DNA of 43,271 nt from Clostridium sp. CAG:710 (GCA_000432595.1 HF996852.1:1-43271), one strand, 5' to 3'. Counted from the first letter of the stretch, positions 24,506-32,787 are shown. The notes: generated by a model from the sequence alone, not told the origin. A program made the numbers and translations.

Positions 24506-24533
24506 AAAAGAGTATTGGTGAATACTCTTTTTT
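24506..24533 (+). terminator. Terminator after pnp
   Basis: AAAGAGTATT/AATACTCTTT (24507-24516 with 24521-24530), GGTG loop, T run. The ribosome site of the next gene lies directly after it, so it may act as an attenuator for that gene. Confidence 0.85.
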
Positions 24534-24543
24534 GGAGGTTAAG

Positions 24544-24951
24544 ATGAATGGAAATAGAATAATTGTTCACGCTTTAATTAAAAGCAATAAGGGATATTTA
24601 CTTACTAAACGTTCTAAGCTAGAGTTAACATATCCAGAATACTGGGATATACCTGGTGGACTTGTTGATTATGGTGAACTACCAAGACAGGCTTTGATTA
24701 GAGAAACACTAGAGGAAGTTGGTTTAAATATAATTCCTACTAAGATTATTCATGAGGATAGTAATTATGATAAAGAAAAAGATATGATTTTTATAAGGCT
24801 TGTTTATTTATGCGAGTTAAAAAGTAGTATAGATGATATTGTTTTACAAGAAGAGGAACATACTGAGTATAAGATGATTAGATCTTTAAATGAATTACAA
24901 GGCGATAAGATATCTCCATTTTTATATGATGTTTTTAATAATATTGAGTAG
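24544..24951 (+). CDS. Nudix hydrolase
   Basis: 135 residues, a single Nudix domain. The Nudix box GGLVDYGELPRQALIRETLEEVGL has all the key residues of Gx5Ex7REUxEExGU (with T for the variable position), so pyrophosphohydrolase activity on a nucleoside-diphosphate-linked substrate is expected. The substrate cannot be read from the sequence; MutT-like, ADP-ribose and other specificities are possible. I chose ATG 24544, with GGAGG at 24534-24538; an in-frame TTG at 24532 overlaps that site. Only the pnp terminator separates it from pnp, so read-through expression is likely. Confidence 0.88.
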   Translation: MNGNRIIVHALIKSNKGYLLTKRSKLELTYPEYWDIPGGLVDYGELPRQALIRETLEEVGLNIIPTKIIHEDSNYDKEKDMIFIRLVYLCELKSSIDDIVLQEEEHTEYKMIRSLNELQGDKISPFLYDVFNNIE

Positions 24952-25039
24952 TATTTTTCCTAATTTTTTTTGTATTTGTTGAATAAAATTCCTTTTGCAT
25001 ATATATATAAATATATGTTTATAAGTAGGTGGTAACAAG

Positions 25040-25467
25040 ATGATAAAAGGTAAACCATTTGTCGGTGGAGGAGCATTATTATTTGAGCTGGTTATAAAAA
25101 AGATGTCGATTATTTTAAAGAAATATATTTAAAAGATATTGAGAAAAAATGGAACCTTGATTTAAGTGAAATGTCTGGATATAATACATCAACTAAAAGA
25201 TTTGATTTTGTTATTAAAACAGATAAACAAGTATATGTGATAGAAACTAATTTTTATTCTAGTGGTGGTTCAAAATTAAATGAAACTGCTAGAAGTTATA
25301 AAATGTTAGCACAAGAATCTAAAAAAGTTGATGGTGTAACCTTCATGTGGTTTACTGATGGAACTGGTTAGAATAGTGCTAAAAAAAATCTGGAAGAAAC
25401 ATTTAATGAACTTGAAACAATGTATAATATTAATGACTTGGAGAATGGAATTTTAAATGAACTTTAA
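25040..25467 (+). pseudogene. DpnII-type restriction endonuclease, decayed
   Basis: Remnant of a DpnII/MboI-family (GATC-type) restriction enzyme C-terminal domain. From 25090 one frame reads GYKKDVDYFKEIYLKDIEKK..., then FDFVIKTDKQVYVIETNFYS and GGSKLNETARSYKML, the conserved catalytic PD-(D/E)xK-like core of these enzymes, then FMWFTDGTG. The gene is broken. The N-terminal segment from the ATG at 25040 (MIKGKPFVGGGALLFEL) is in another frame and stops at 25130, so there is a frameshift near 25085-25090. A TAG at 25369 replaces the expected Trp of DGxGW; beyond it NSAKKNLEETFNELETMYNI continues the family pattern to TAA at 25467. No methyltransferase gene is nearby. Also short at the N-terminus. 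Confidence 0.8.
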
Positions 25468-25500
25468 TATGCTTTAAGTAATCTAATTATTGATAAGCCT

Positions 25501-25553
25501 AAAGAGAAAGTATTCTAATATTAAAATTAATAGTGATATACTTTTTCTTTTTT
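25501..25553 (+). terminator. Probable terminator downstream of the remnant
   Basis: AAGAGAAAGTAT pairs imperfectly with ATACTTTTTCTTT over a loop of about 24 bases, followed by T residues. Long loop, so moderate support. Confidence 0.45.
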
Positions 25554-25588
25554 TGTGAATTTTAGATTTAATATTAAAAATTTAGGAC

Positions 25589-25617
25589 TTTATTAATAAA
25601 ATTTTCTATGTTATAAT
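25589..25617 (+). promoter_or_regulatory. Promoter of herA-like gene
   Basis: A perfect TATAAT (25612-25617) with a weak TTTATT 17 bases upstream, 24 bases before the ATG. Confidence 0.5.
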
Positions 25618-25641
25618 CTAATATAGAATAGGGTTGATAGT

Positions 25642-27417
25642 ATGATAGGTAGAATAATAGATATATATGACAATATTGTTATGGTAAAGTTGGAAATTGA
25701 TATTTCTAAACAAACTAATTTAGTAAATGTACATGTTGTTTTTGAAGATGGTGATCAAAAAATAGTTGGAGAAATAAGAAGTGTTTCTCTTGATAAAGCA
25801 AAGATTGCGGTTGTTGGTGAAATAAATAACAATCGTTTTATGCCTGGATTTAATAAGAAACCATCATTCAGATCAAAAGTTAGAATTATAGTTATGGATG
25901 AGCTTGAGCTTATTTTAGGTAAGCAAACAATTTCTGGCAATGATCAAATTAATTTAGGATATTCGACCGTTTATAATAATTATAAAATTAATATAGGTAT
26001 TAATGATTTCTTTAGTAACCATTTTGCTATACTAGGTAATACTGGTTCTGGTAAAAGTTTTACTGTATCACGTCTTATTCAAAATATATTTACTAGTAAC
26101 AATTATCTTCCAATAAATGCTAATATATTCATATTTGATGCATATGGGGAATATAAAAATGCATTTTCTGCGTTAAATGATATTTCACCTATGTTAAATA
26201 CTAAATATTATACAACTAATACATTATATCCAGAAGGAGATATTCTTAGAATTCCTTTATGGCTTTTAAAAACAGATGATATTGCTCTTTTACTAGAGGC
26301 AACTGAACCAGCACAACTATCAATTATAGATAAAGCATTAAGACTTGTTCCTATTATTAAGGGAGATGATCCTAACTCTATAAAACATTGTAATGATATA
26401 ATCGCAAGAGCAATACTTGATTTGCTAAAGAGTGGTAAGGATACTATTAAAATCAGTGACCAAATAAAGGCAATTTTATCTACAGTATCAACTCCTGAAT
26501 TGAATCTTGAAACTTTAGTTGTACAACCTGGATATAATAGACCATTGAAACAATGCTTATATGTTGATGGCAATGGAAAAATGCTTGAAATGGAACTTGT
26601 TACTAACTTTATAAATACATTTGTAATTGATGGGTTAGAAATGCCTGAATCTAGAGAAGATGTTATGTATACATTAAAAGATTTAGAAAAAGCGTTGGAA
26701 TTCTCATTAATTTCAGAGGGTATTCTAAAAAGTGATAAAGTATTTGACTATGCTAATATTCTTAGCGTTAGACTTCACTCATTAGTAAATAGTACATATG
26801 CTGAATATTTTAATTATGATACTATGGTAGGAAGAGAAAGCTATATAAATAGTTTACTTACTACATCATTTGATGGTAAAAAAGCTCAAATAGTTAATTT
26901 TAATATTAACTATGTAAATGATAGAATGGCTAAGTCGTTAGTTAAAATAATTTCAAAGTTGTTATTTGATTTTGCGGCTGAGAATAGAAATCGTGCTAGT
27001 ATGCCATTTCATATATTACTAGAAGAGGCACATAGATATGTACAAGATGATATAGATAAAGATTTACTTGGATATAATATCTTCGATAGAATTACAAAAG
27101 AAGGTAGAAAGTATGGGGTTTTATTAGGACTTATTACTCAAAGACCTAGCGAACTTAGTGAAACAAGTATTTCTCAATGTTCAAATTTTATAATACTTAG
27201 AACATTACATCCTAAGGATCTAAATTATATTAAGGAAATGGTTCCTAATATGAGTGAGGAGATAATGGCTATGCTTAAAACTTTACAAGCAGGTCATGCG
27301 ATAGGATTTGGAAGTGCTTTTAAAGTTCCAGTTAGTGTTAGAATTGAAAAGCCAAATCCAGAACCATTAAGTAATAACTGTGATATAGTTAGAACTTGGT
27401 ATTCAAATAATAATTAA
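25642..27417 (+). CDS. HerA-like ATPase
   Basis: 591 residues. The N-terminal 95 residues form a beta-rich HAS-barrel-like domain (MIGRIIDIYDNIVMVKLEI...). The RecA/FtsK-like motor (DUF87 type) follows, with Walker A LGNTGSGKSFT near 132, Walker B FHILLEEAHRYV near 456, and ITQRPSELSETSISQCSNF and ILRTLHPKDLNYI as in HerA helicases. HerA hexamers move DNA and usually work with a nuclease (NurA in archaea) or, in bacterial defence pairs, with Sir2 or other effectors. No nuclease partner lies beside it; the only neighbour is the broken DpnII-type gene. Could be housekeeping or a defence remnant. Confidence 0.85.
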   Translation: MIGRIIDIYDNIVMVKLEIDISKQTNLVNVHVVFEDGDQKIVGEIRSVSLDKAKIAVVGEINNNRFMPGFNKKPSFRSKVRIIVMDELELILGKQTISGNDQINLGYSTVYNNYKINIGINDFFSNHFAILGNTGSGKSFTVSRLIQNIFTSNNYLPINANIFIFDAYGEYKNAFSALNDISPMLNTKYYTTNTLYPEGDILRIPLWLLKTDDIALLLEATEPAQLSIIDKALRLVPIIKGDDPNSIKHCNDIIARAILDLLKSGKDTIKISDQIKAILSTVSTPELNLETLVVQPGYNRPLKQCLYVDGNGKMLEMELVTNFINTFVIDGLEMPESREDVMYTLKDLEKALEFSLISEGILKSDKVFDYANILSVRLHSLVNSTYAEYFNYDTMVGRESYINSLLTTSFDGKKAQIVNFNINYVNDRMAKSLVKIISKLLFDFAAENRNRASMPFHILLEEAHRYVQDDIDKDLLGYNIFDRITKEGRKYGVLLGLITQRPSELSETSISQCSNFIILRTLHPKDLNYIKEMVPNMSEEIMAMLKTLQAGHAIGFGSAFKVPVSVRIEKPNPEPLSNNCDIVRTWYSNNN

Positions 27418-27424
27418 AAAGTAT

Positions 27425-27452
27425 TTTACTTTAAAATAAAATGTGATACAAT
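27425..27452 (+). promoter_or_regulatory. Promoter of sepF-divIVA
   Basis: TTTACT (27425-27430), a 16-bp spacer and TACAAT (27447-27452). The -10 box lies within a 17-base palindrome (27446-27462). Confidence 0.5.
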
Positions 27453-27462
27453 TTAATTGTAT
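27446..27462. promoter_or_regulatory. 17-base palindrome over the sepF -10 box
   Basis: ATACAATT-T-AATTGTAT, perfect 8-base arms around one central base, covering the predicted -10 element of sepF. Size, symmetry and position suit a repressor operator. It could also be chance in AT-rich DNA. Confidence 0.4.
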
Positions 27463-27497
27463 TGTATTAAATATAAAATAATAGGAGGAGTAAGAAT

Positions 27498-27905
27498 ATG
27501 GCATTAGATAAATTTAAAAATTTTTTATCTGGTAAAGATGATAGCGTAAATGATAGTGATGAAGAATATTATAATGAAGAGGTAGCAACTGATAGTGAAA
27601 ATAAAATGATTTTATTGGAGCCTCGTGCTTATTCTGAGTCTCAACAAATCGCAGATTATTTAAAGAATAGAAGCGCAGTTGTTGTTAACTTGAAGAGAGT
27701 TACACCTGATCAAGCAAAGAGAATTGTTGATTTCTTGAGTGGAACTTTATATGCAATTGGTGGAGATTTACAAAAACTAGGTGGAGGAATATTTTTATGC
27801 ACTCCTAATAATATTAATGTAGAAGGGAAAATAAGCGATGAAAATGCTCCTAAAGCTACTAAGAGTAAAAAAGCAACAGATGATGATGAGGAGTTTGATT
27901 GGTAA
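27498..27905 (+). CDS. sepF: Cell division protein SepF
   Basis: 135 residues. The N-terminus (MALDKFKNFLSG) is the amphipathic membrane-binding helix, followed by an acidic linker. The SepF core at about 35-115 has LLEPRAYSESQQIADYL, VVNLKRVTPDQAKRIVDFLSG (split: VVNLKRV, DQAKRIVDF) and GGDLQKLGGGIFLCTP. SepF polymerises into rings, binds the FtsZ C-terminal peptide and anchors the Z ring, overlapping FtsA in function. AGGAGG site. divIVA follows 30 bases later, the usual pairing, though the ylm genes often found between them are absent. Confidence 0.93.
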   Translation: MALDKFKNFLSGKDDSVNDSDEEYYNEEVATDSENKMILLEPRAYSESQQIADYLKNRSAVVVNLKRVTPDQAKRIVDFLSGTLYAIGGDLQKLGGGIFLCTPNNINVEGKISDENAPKATKSKKATDDDEEFDW

Positions 27906-27935
27906 TAAATATTAAGTAAGTTAGTGGGTGATAAC

Positions 27936-28364
27936 ATGAGATTTAGTATTGAAGAAAATGGTTATAATAAAGCTGAAGTAAACAAACTTATTGATGATGT
28001 TATCGTGCAAACTGAAGGCATTATTGAGAGAGTAAAAAAACAATCTAAGGAAATAAAAGAGTTGAAAGAGGAACTTGAAAAATATAAGAGAATGGAAGAT
28101 ACATTAAAAAGTTCTATGTATAAAGCAGAAGTTGCAAGTAACAACATAAAAAAGCAAGCAATTGATGAAGGAAAAATGATTGTTGAAGACGCTAAAAGAA
28201 ATGCTTCAAGAATTGTTAACGATGCTCTTATAAGAAGTGAAAAGATTGAACTAAAAGCGGATACTCTTGAAAGAAATGTAAGAATATTTAAGAAAAAATT
28301 AAAGCTTATTGTTGAACAACAACTAGCTGTTGTTGATGAGATTGAAGAACTTGATTTAGAATAA
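27936..28364 (+). CDS. divIVA: DivIVA-family protein
   Basis: 142 residues. The start MRFSIEENGYNKAEVNKLIDDV is the crossed N-terminal membrane-curvature-sensing domain of DivIVA/GpsB (the GYN/D-x-x-EVNxLID pattern). Residues 30-140 form a long coiled coil rich in Lys and Glu. It marks cell poles and septa and organises division-site selection; in spore formers it also helps chromosome anchoring. I chose ATG 27936 with GGGTGAT upstream; the in-frame start at 27924 overlaps that site. Short for DivIVA (often 160 or more) and without a clear C-terminal tetramerisation segment, so GpsB-like behaviour is possible. Confidence 0.82.
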   Translation: MRFSIEENGYNKAEVNKLIDDVIVQTEGIIERVKKQSKEIKELKEELEKYKRMEDTLKSSMYKAEVASNNIKKQAIDEGKMIVEDAKRNASRIVNDALIRSEKIELKADTLERNVRIFKKKLKLIVEQQLAVVDEIEELDLE

Positions 28365-28393
28365 GAATTCATGTGTTAATTCTTATTTTTTTT
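28361..28393 (+). terminator. Terminator after divIVA
   Basis: ATAAGAATT/AATTCTTAT (28361-28369 with 28378-28386), 8-base loop, seven T. Confidence 0.85.
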
Positions 28394-28404
28394 GAATAAA
28401 TGAT

Positions 28405-28433
28405 TTGATTAAAATTATAATATAAAGTATACT
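28405..28433 (+). promoter_or_regulatory. Promoter of dnaB
   Basis: TTGATT (28405-28410), a 17-bp spacer and TATACT (28428-28433), 22 bases before the ATG. Confidence 0.7.
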
Positions 28434-28455
28434 AAAACATGAAGAGGTGATATAG

Positions 28456-29760
28456 ATGAGTACTACAATACTACCTGCAGATACATATGTAGTTGTTAAT
28501 AAAACTATTATTAACGATTCTGATAAAAAATTAGTTACAATGCTATATCAACCTATTATAGGATATACTGCTGTTAGCTTATATTTTACACTTTTGGATG
28601 ATTTGTTAAAGGCTGAAATTATGAGTGATGAACTTACTCATCATCATTTAATGTCTACTATGCAATTAAAACTTGAAGATATTGTAATTGCTAGGGAAAA
28701 ATTAGAGGCAGTAGGACTTATTAAAACATATTTTAAAAAAGAACATGTTAATAATTATGTTTATGTTATATATGGACCTTTATCTGCAAATGAATTTTTG
28801 AATCATCCTGTGTTAAATGTTGTTTTATATAATAATTTAGGTAAGAAGGAATATGATAAGATTGTTAATTGTTTTAAAATACCTAAAGTAAGTTTAAAAG
28901 ATTATGAAGATATAACTAAAACATTTAATAAGGTATTTACTAGTGTTTCTGGAAATGTATTTGTTGAAAATAATAATATAATTGAATCTAAAAAGGGAAA
29001 TATTAAATTCACTAATACAATTGATTTTAATATGCTTGCTTCATCCATTCCTAAAAGTATGATAAATGAAAAGTGCTTTAATGAAGATGTTAAAAACTTA
29101 ATTCTTTCTCTTGCTTTTGTTTATAATATAGATGAATTAAATATGCAGGGGTTAGTTAGAAATAGTATAAATGAACGTGGTATGATAGATAAAACTGAAC
29201 TTAGAAAACTATGCAGGAACTTTTATCAGTTTGAACAAGGTGGAAAACTTCCTACACTTATTTATTCTAAACAACCGGATTATTTAAAAAGTCCTACAGG
29301 AGATACATCAAATTGGGCAAAACAAGTATATACTTTTGAGAATATAACACCATATGATTTTATAAGAAGTAAATATAAACATGGGGAACCAACTCCTAGA
29401 GAATTAAAAATTATAGAAGAATTAATGGTTGATTTTAAAATGAAGCCAGGAGTAGTTAATGTATTAATAGATTATGTACTTAGAGTTAATAACCAGAAAT
29501 TTACAAAGAGTTATGTAGAAACTGTCGCATCTCAATGGAGTAGATTAAATATAGAAACAGTTGAAGAAGCAATGAAAGCTGCGGAAAAGGAACATAAAAA
29601 GATTAAGAAACTTACTGAAAAGAAAAATACATCTACAAAGACAACTTTCAAACCAAAGGAAGAAAATGTTCCTTCTTGGTTTGATAAGGAACTAGATAAA
29701 AAGGAAATAAGTAAAGAAGAACAAGAAGAGTTAGATAATTTATTAAAAGAATTTGTATAA
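28456..29760 (+). CDS. dnaB: Replication initiation protein DnaB (helicase loader)
   Basis: The Firmicutes DnaB helicase-loading/membrane-attachment protein (not the E. coli helicase). 434 residues. An N-terminal winged-helix domain (about 1-130: LVTMLYQPIIGYTAVSLYFTL, LEDIVIAREKLEAVGLI) is followed by a middle region and a DnaB/DnaD C-terminal DDBH2 domain (about 295-375: PYDFIRSKYKHGEPTPRELK, INYVLRVNNQKF-like IDYVLRVNNQKF, YVETVASQWSRLNI). The tail is charged. It works with DnaD and DnaI to load the replicative helicase at oriC. dnaI, which often follows, is not next here. GAGGTGAT site. Confidence 0.88.
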   Translation: MSTTILPADTYVVVNKTIINDSDKKLVTMLYQPIIGYTAVSLYFTLLDDLLKAEIMSDELTHHHLMSTMQLKLEDIVIAREKLEAVGLIKTYFKKEHVNNYVYVIYGPLSANEFLNHPVLNVVLYNNLGKKEYDKIVNCFKIPKVSLKDYEDITKTFNKVFTSVSGNVFVENNNIIESKKGNIKFTNTIDFNMLASSIPKSMINEKCFNEDVKNLILSLAFVYNIDELNMQGLVRNSINERGMIDKTELRKLCRNFYQFEQGGKLPTLIYSKQPDYLKSPTGDTSNWAKQVYTFENITPYDFIRSKYKHGEPTPRELKIIEELMVDFKMKPGVVNVLIDYVLRVNNQKFTKSYVETVASQWSRLNIETVEEAMKAAEKEHKKIKKLTEKKNTSTKTTFKPKEENVPSWFDKELDKKEISKEEQEELDNLLKEFV

Positions 29761-29781
29761 TTTATTTAACTATGATATATT
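29753..29781 (+). promoter_or_regulatory. Promoter of T-box-serS operon
   Basis: TTGTAT (29753-29758, overlapping the dnaB stop), a 17-bp spacer and TATATT (29776-29781), just upstream of the T-box leader. Confidence 0.6.
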
Positions 29782-29794
29782 ATATATATAAGAA

Positions 29795-29990
29795 ATTGAT
29801 GATTGAGATTAGTATGTAGAGTGCTGTTAACAAGAGACTTAGTGGTTGGTGTAAACTAAGAATAGTTCTACAGAATCAACTCAGGAGAGAAATAGGGAAA
29901 TTAAGTATCTATTTACGGGAGACCGTTATCAAAATTAAGACTTCTATAGGATGGCACCGCGTAATATTCGCTCCTATAGTGGTCTTTTTA
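29795..29990 (+). promoter_or_regulatory. Serine T-box riboswitch
   Basis: A classic T-box leader. Stem I runs from about 29803 to 29883, with an AGTA element at 29811-29814, an apical GGTG region, and a specifier loop in which TCA (29876-29878, followed by A) would read tRNA-Ser(UGA). The T-box proper ATGGCACCGCG is at 29951-29961. The terminator pairs CTATAGGA (29944-29951) with TCCTATAG (29972-29979), with outer GAC/GTC pairs and a T run. Uncharged tRNA-Ser should stabilise the antiterminator and switch on the operon. The downstream serS confirms the amino-acid assignment. Confidence 0.93.
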
Positions 29991-30015
29991 TATATAATTT
30001 TATAAGGAGGAAATT

Positions 30016-30498
30016 ATGTTAGATAAAGAAAATTTTGAATTTATCAAAAATATTGATGATTTAGTAAAAAAAGCTACAATGCTTGTTAATATCTTTTTTA
30101 GAGATAAAAAGGATAAGGGAGGATATGCTTATTTAGGACATTTGCAATTTGTTTCTAATGCATTTGATGATGAGGATAGGAAAGTGGTTGGACTTTTACA
30201 CGATGTTATAGAAAATACAGTTGTTTCCAAAACTATTTTGCTAGAATTAGGATTTCCACAACATATAGTTGATGCGGTATGTATATTAACTAGAAGTGAT
30301 GATGTTAGTTATGATAAGTATATAGATGATATCGTAGATAGTAATAATTTAATCGCAATTGATGTTAAAATGAAGGATTTAGAACATAATATGGATATTT
30401 CAAGAATTCCTAATCCAACTGATGAGGATTATGAAAGAATGGAAAAATATAAAAAATCATATAAGAAATTACAAGATAAAAGGAGTAAATTATGTTAG
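30016..30498 (+). CDS. HD-domain protein, (p)ppGpp hydrolase-like
   Basis: 160 residues, a stand-alone HD hydrolase fold like the N-terminal half of RelA/SpoT. Metal residues: His42 in GHLQFV, His62-Asp63 in GLLHDVIENT, and Asp121 in VKMKDLEHNMD, the DxxHN pattern of alarmone hydrolases. There is no synthetase or TGS domain, so it is a small hydrolase. It lies between a serine T-box and serS, whose ATG overlaps its last codons by 7 bases, so it rises with serS when Ser-tRNA is low. That fits turning down the stringent signal, but the substrate is inferred. AAGGAGG site. Confidence 0.75.
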   Translation: MLDKENFEFIKNIDDLVKKATMLVNIFFRDKKDKGGYAYLGHLQFVSNAFDDEDRKVVGLLHDVIENTVVSKTILLELGFPQHIVDAVCILTRSDDVSYDKYIDDIVDSNNLIAIDVKMKDLEHNMDISRIPNPTDEDYERMEKYKKSYKKLQDKRSKLC

Positions 30499-31766
30499 AT
30501 ATTAAATTTATAAGAGAAAATAAAGAGTTAGTAAAACAAAATATTAGGAATAAGTTTCAAGAACAAAAATTACCACTTGTTGATGAGGTTGTTGAATTAG
30601 ATGAGAAGATAAGAAGTTTAAAGCTTGAGGGTGATAATTTAAGAGGAAATAGAAATTCAACAAGTGCTTTAATTGGACAATTAATGAGAGAAGGAAAAAG
30701 GGAAGAAGCAAATCAAACTAAGCAAAAAGTTGTAGAAATAAATGAAAAACTTGTAACTATCGAAAAAGAGGAAGAAGAGTTAAGTAAGTTATTAAGAGAA
30801 AAAATGCTTGTTATTCCTAATATTATAGATAAATCAGTTCCAATTGGTAAGGATGATAGTGAAAATGTAGAAATAGAAAAATTTGGTGAACCAGTAGTTC
30901 CTGATTATGAAGTTCCATATCACGCAGATATATTGGAAAAGATGGCTGGACTTGATAAAGATTCTGCTGGTAGAACTAGTGGTAATGGTTTTTATTATTT
31001 AGTTGGAGATGCTGCTAGAATTCATTCTGCGATGCTTGCATATGCAAGAGATTTTATGATTGATAAAGGTTTTACTTATTGTATTCCTCCATTTATGATA
31101 AGAAGTGATGTAGTAAATGGCGTTATGAGTTTTGCTGAGATGGAAGCTATGATGTATAAGATTGAGGGAGAGGATTTGTATTTAATTGGTACTTCTGAAC
31201 ATTCTATGATTGGTAGGTTCAAAGGACAGTTAGTAGATGAGGCTAAACTTCCTATTACACTTACTTCATATTCACCATGCTTTAGAAAGGAAGTCGGTGC
31301 TCATGGTATAGAAGAACGTGGAATATATCGTGTTCATCAATTTGAAAAGCAAGAAATGGTTGTATTATGTAAACCAGAGGAGAGTATGGATTGGTACAAT
31401 AAAATGTGGCAATTTACTGTTGAATTTTTTAGAAGTTTGGATATTCCTGTTAGAACTTTGGAATGTTGTAGTGGTGATTTAGCGGATTTAAAAGTTAAAT
31501 CTTGCGATGTTGAGGCTTGGAGTCCAAGGCAAAAGAAGTATTTTGAAGTTGGTAGTTGTTCTAATTTAACAGATGCTCAGGCTAGAAGACTTGGAATACG
31601 TGCTAGAGGTAGTGATGGTAATTATTTAGTTCATACATTAAATAATACAGTTCTTGCAACTCCTCGTGCTTTAATTGCATTCTTAGAAAATAATTATAAT
31701 GAAGATGGAAGTGTTAGCATTCCTAAGGCATTACAACCATATATGGGTGGTAAAACAAGAGTATAA
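30492..31766 (+). CDS. serS: Seryl-tRNA synthetase
   Basis: A class II synthetase charging tRNA-Ser. 424 residues, the family length. The N-terminal long antiparallel coiled coil (about 30-105) grips the tRNA's long variable arm. The catalytic domain has TSEHSM (TxE loop), motif 2 SPCFRKEVGAHG...RVHQFEKQEM, and motif 3 NNTVLATPRALIAFLENN. The ATG overlaps the upstream gene (AAATTATGTTAG) with an AAAAGGAG site. Under serine T-box control, with a strong terminator after the stop. Confidence 0.97.
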   Translation: MLDIKFIRENKELVKQNIRNKFQEQKLPLVDEVVELDEKIRSLKLEGDNLRGNRNSTSALIGQLMREGKREEANQTKQKVVEINEKLVTIEKEEEELSKLLREKMLVIPNIIDKSVPIGKDDSENVEIEKFGEPVVPDYEVPYHADILEKMAGLDKDSAGRTSGNGFYYLVGDAARIHSAMLAYARDFMIDKGFTYCIPPFMIRSDVVNGVMSFAEMEAMMYKIEGEDLYLIGTSEHSMIGRFKGQLVDEAKLPITLTSYSPCFRKEVGAHGIEERGIYRVHQFEKQEMVVLCKPEESMDWYNKMWQFTVEFFRSLDIPVRTLECCSGDLADLKVKSCDVEAWSPRQKKYFEVGSCSNLTDAQARRLGIRARGSDGNYLVHTLNNTVLATPRALIAFLENNYNEDGSVSIPKALQPYMGGKTRV

Positions 31767-31771
31767 ATATT

Positions 31772-31801
31772 AAAGAATCAAAGAAATTTGATTCTTTTTT
31801 T
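31772..31801 (+). terminator. Terminator after serS
   Basis: AAAGAATCAAA pairs with ATTTGATTCTTT, GAA loop, followed by T run. Confidence 0.88.
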
Positions 31802-31855
31802 AAACTTTTTTAGGAAAAAATAAATATATGTGTAATATTTATAATAGAAGAGGAG

Positions 31856-32770
31856 GTGAGAAGGATAAATTGTGGAGTAGATAATTACTCATATACTCTG
31901 TTAAGTGATTTAACGAAAACAAGAAGGAATAGAGTAGACCTAAATAAAAATAAGGGTGCATCGATGTTATCTGATACAATGTTTAAAACAATGTTTTTAA
32001 AAGAATCAAGATTAGACTATTGTGCAAAACTATTATCTTGTTTTCTAAATAGATCCTATGAAGAGATTAGAAGCAATATAAGTTTTGGAAAGAATGAATT
32101 ATCAAAAGGCAAAAGGTACCAAAAAAATCAAAGATGTGATTTAGTGTTAACTCTAGATAATAGTATATTAAATGTAGAAATAAACTCAAATGAGAGTCCA
32201 TATATAATGGAAAGAAATATAGAATATGCATATAAATTATATAGTGATGTAAGTAGAAGTGGAGGAAGATATAATTACAAACAGGTAATACAGATAAATA
32301 TAAATAATTATGCATATGAAGGATGTAGTAAAATAATGGATACATTTGCATTAGGTAATAGGGAGAATGTATTACTAACAGATAAAATACTTATAATGCA
32401 GTTATATGTACCAAACTTATATAGTAAAGATATAAAAGATTTAAATGAAAAAGAGAGATGTTTGCTTGCGTTTGTAGAACCAGACACACATAAAGCAAGA
32501 ATTTATGCGAAGGGAGATAGAATAATGGAAAGATATGTTAAGGAAAGAGAGGAAGCACTAATAGATACAGGGTATGGAGAAAGTTATGATAAAGAATGGG
32601 CAATAAAAGATCAATGTAGAAGAGAAGGAATAGAAGTGGGTACCAAAAGAGGAGTTCAAAAAGGAATAAGAGAAACTGCTTTAAATATGCTTAAAAATAA
32701 TATAAATTTAGATGTAATAGCCAAATGTACTAATCTTACGCCAAGTCAAATAGAGTCGCTTAGGGGATAA
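31856..32770 (+). CDS. PD-(D/E)XK nuclease family transposase (Rpn-like)
   Basis: About 300 residues. After a variable N-terminus comes MLSDTMFKTMFLKESRLDY, then RCDLVLTLDNSILNVEINSN, where the Asp and the Glu of NVEIN are the likely PD-(D/E)XK metal ligands, then YNYKQVIQININNY, and a C-terminal helical tail (LDVIAKCTNLTPSQIESL). This matches the Rpn/PDDEXK putative-transposase family, often present in many copies in gut Firmicutes and linked to recombination. The start is unclear. GTG at 31856 overlaps the AGGAGG site (31851-31856); ATA at 31865 is 8 bases after it; ATG at 31964 begins the conserved part. No flanking inverted repeats seen. Downstream terminator. Confidence 0.75.
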   Translation: MRRINCGVDNYSYTLLSDLTKTRRNRVDLNKNKGASMLSDTMFKTMFLKESRLDYCAKLLSCFLNRSYEEIRSNISFGKNELSKGKRYQKNQRCDLVLTLDNSILNVEINSNESPYIMERNIEYAYKLYSDVSRSGGRYNYKQVIQININNYAYEGCSKIMDTFALGNRENVLLTDKILIMQLYVPNLYSKDIKDLNEKERCLLAFVEPDTHKARIYAKGDRIMERYVKEREEALIDTGYGESYDKEWAIKDQCRREGIEVGTKRGVQKGIRETALNMLKNNINLDVIAKCTNLTPSQIESLRG

Positions 32771-32787
32771 TTAACTTATATATCTGA

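Noticed and set aside
24952..25641. A complete restriction-modification system
   Set aside because: Only a broken endonuclease is present; no methyltransferase motifs (DPPY, FxGxG) in any frame nearby.
28456..29760. Possible replication origin near dnaB
   Set aside because: No dnaA/dnaN gene and no cluster of DnaA-box-like sequences was seen. Firmicutes dnaB is normally far from oriC.
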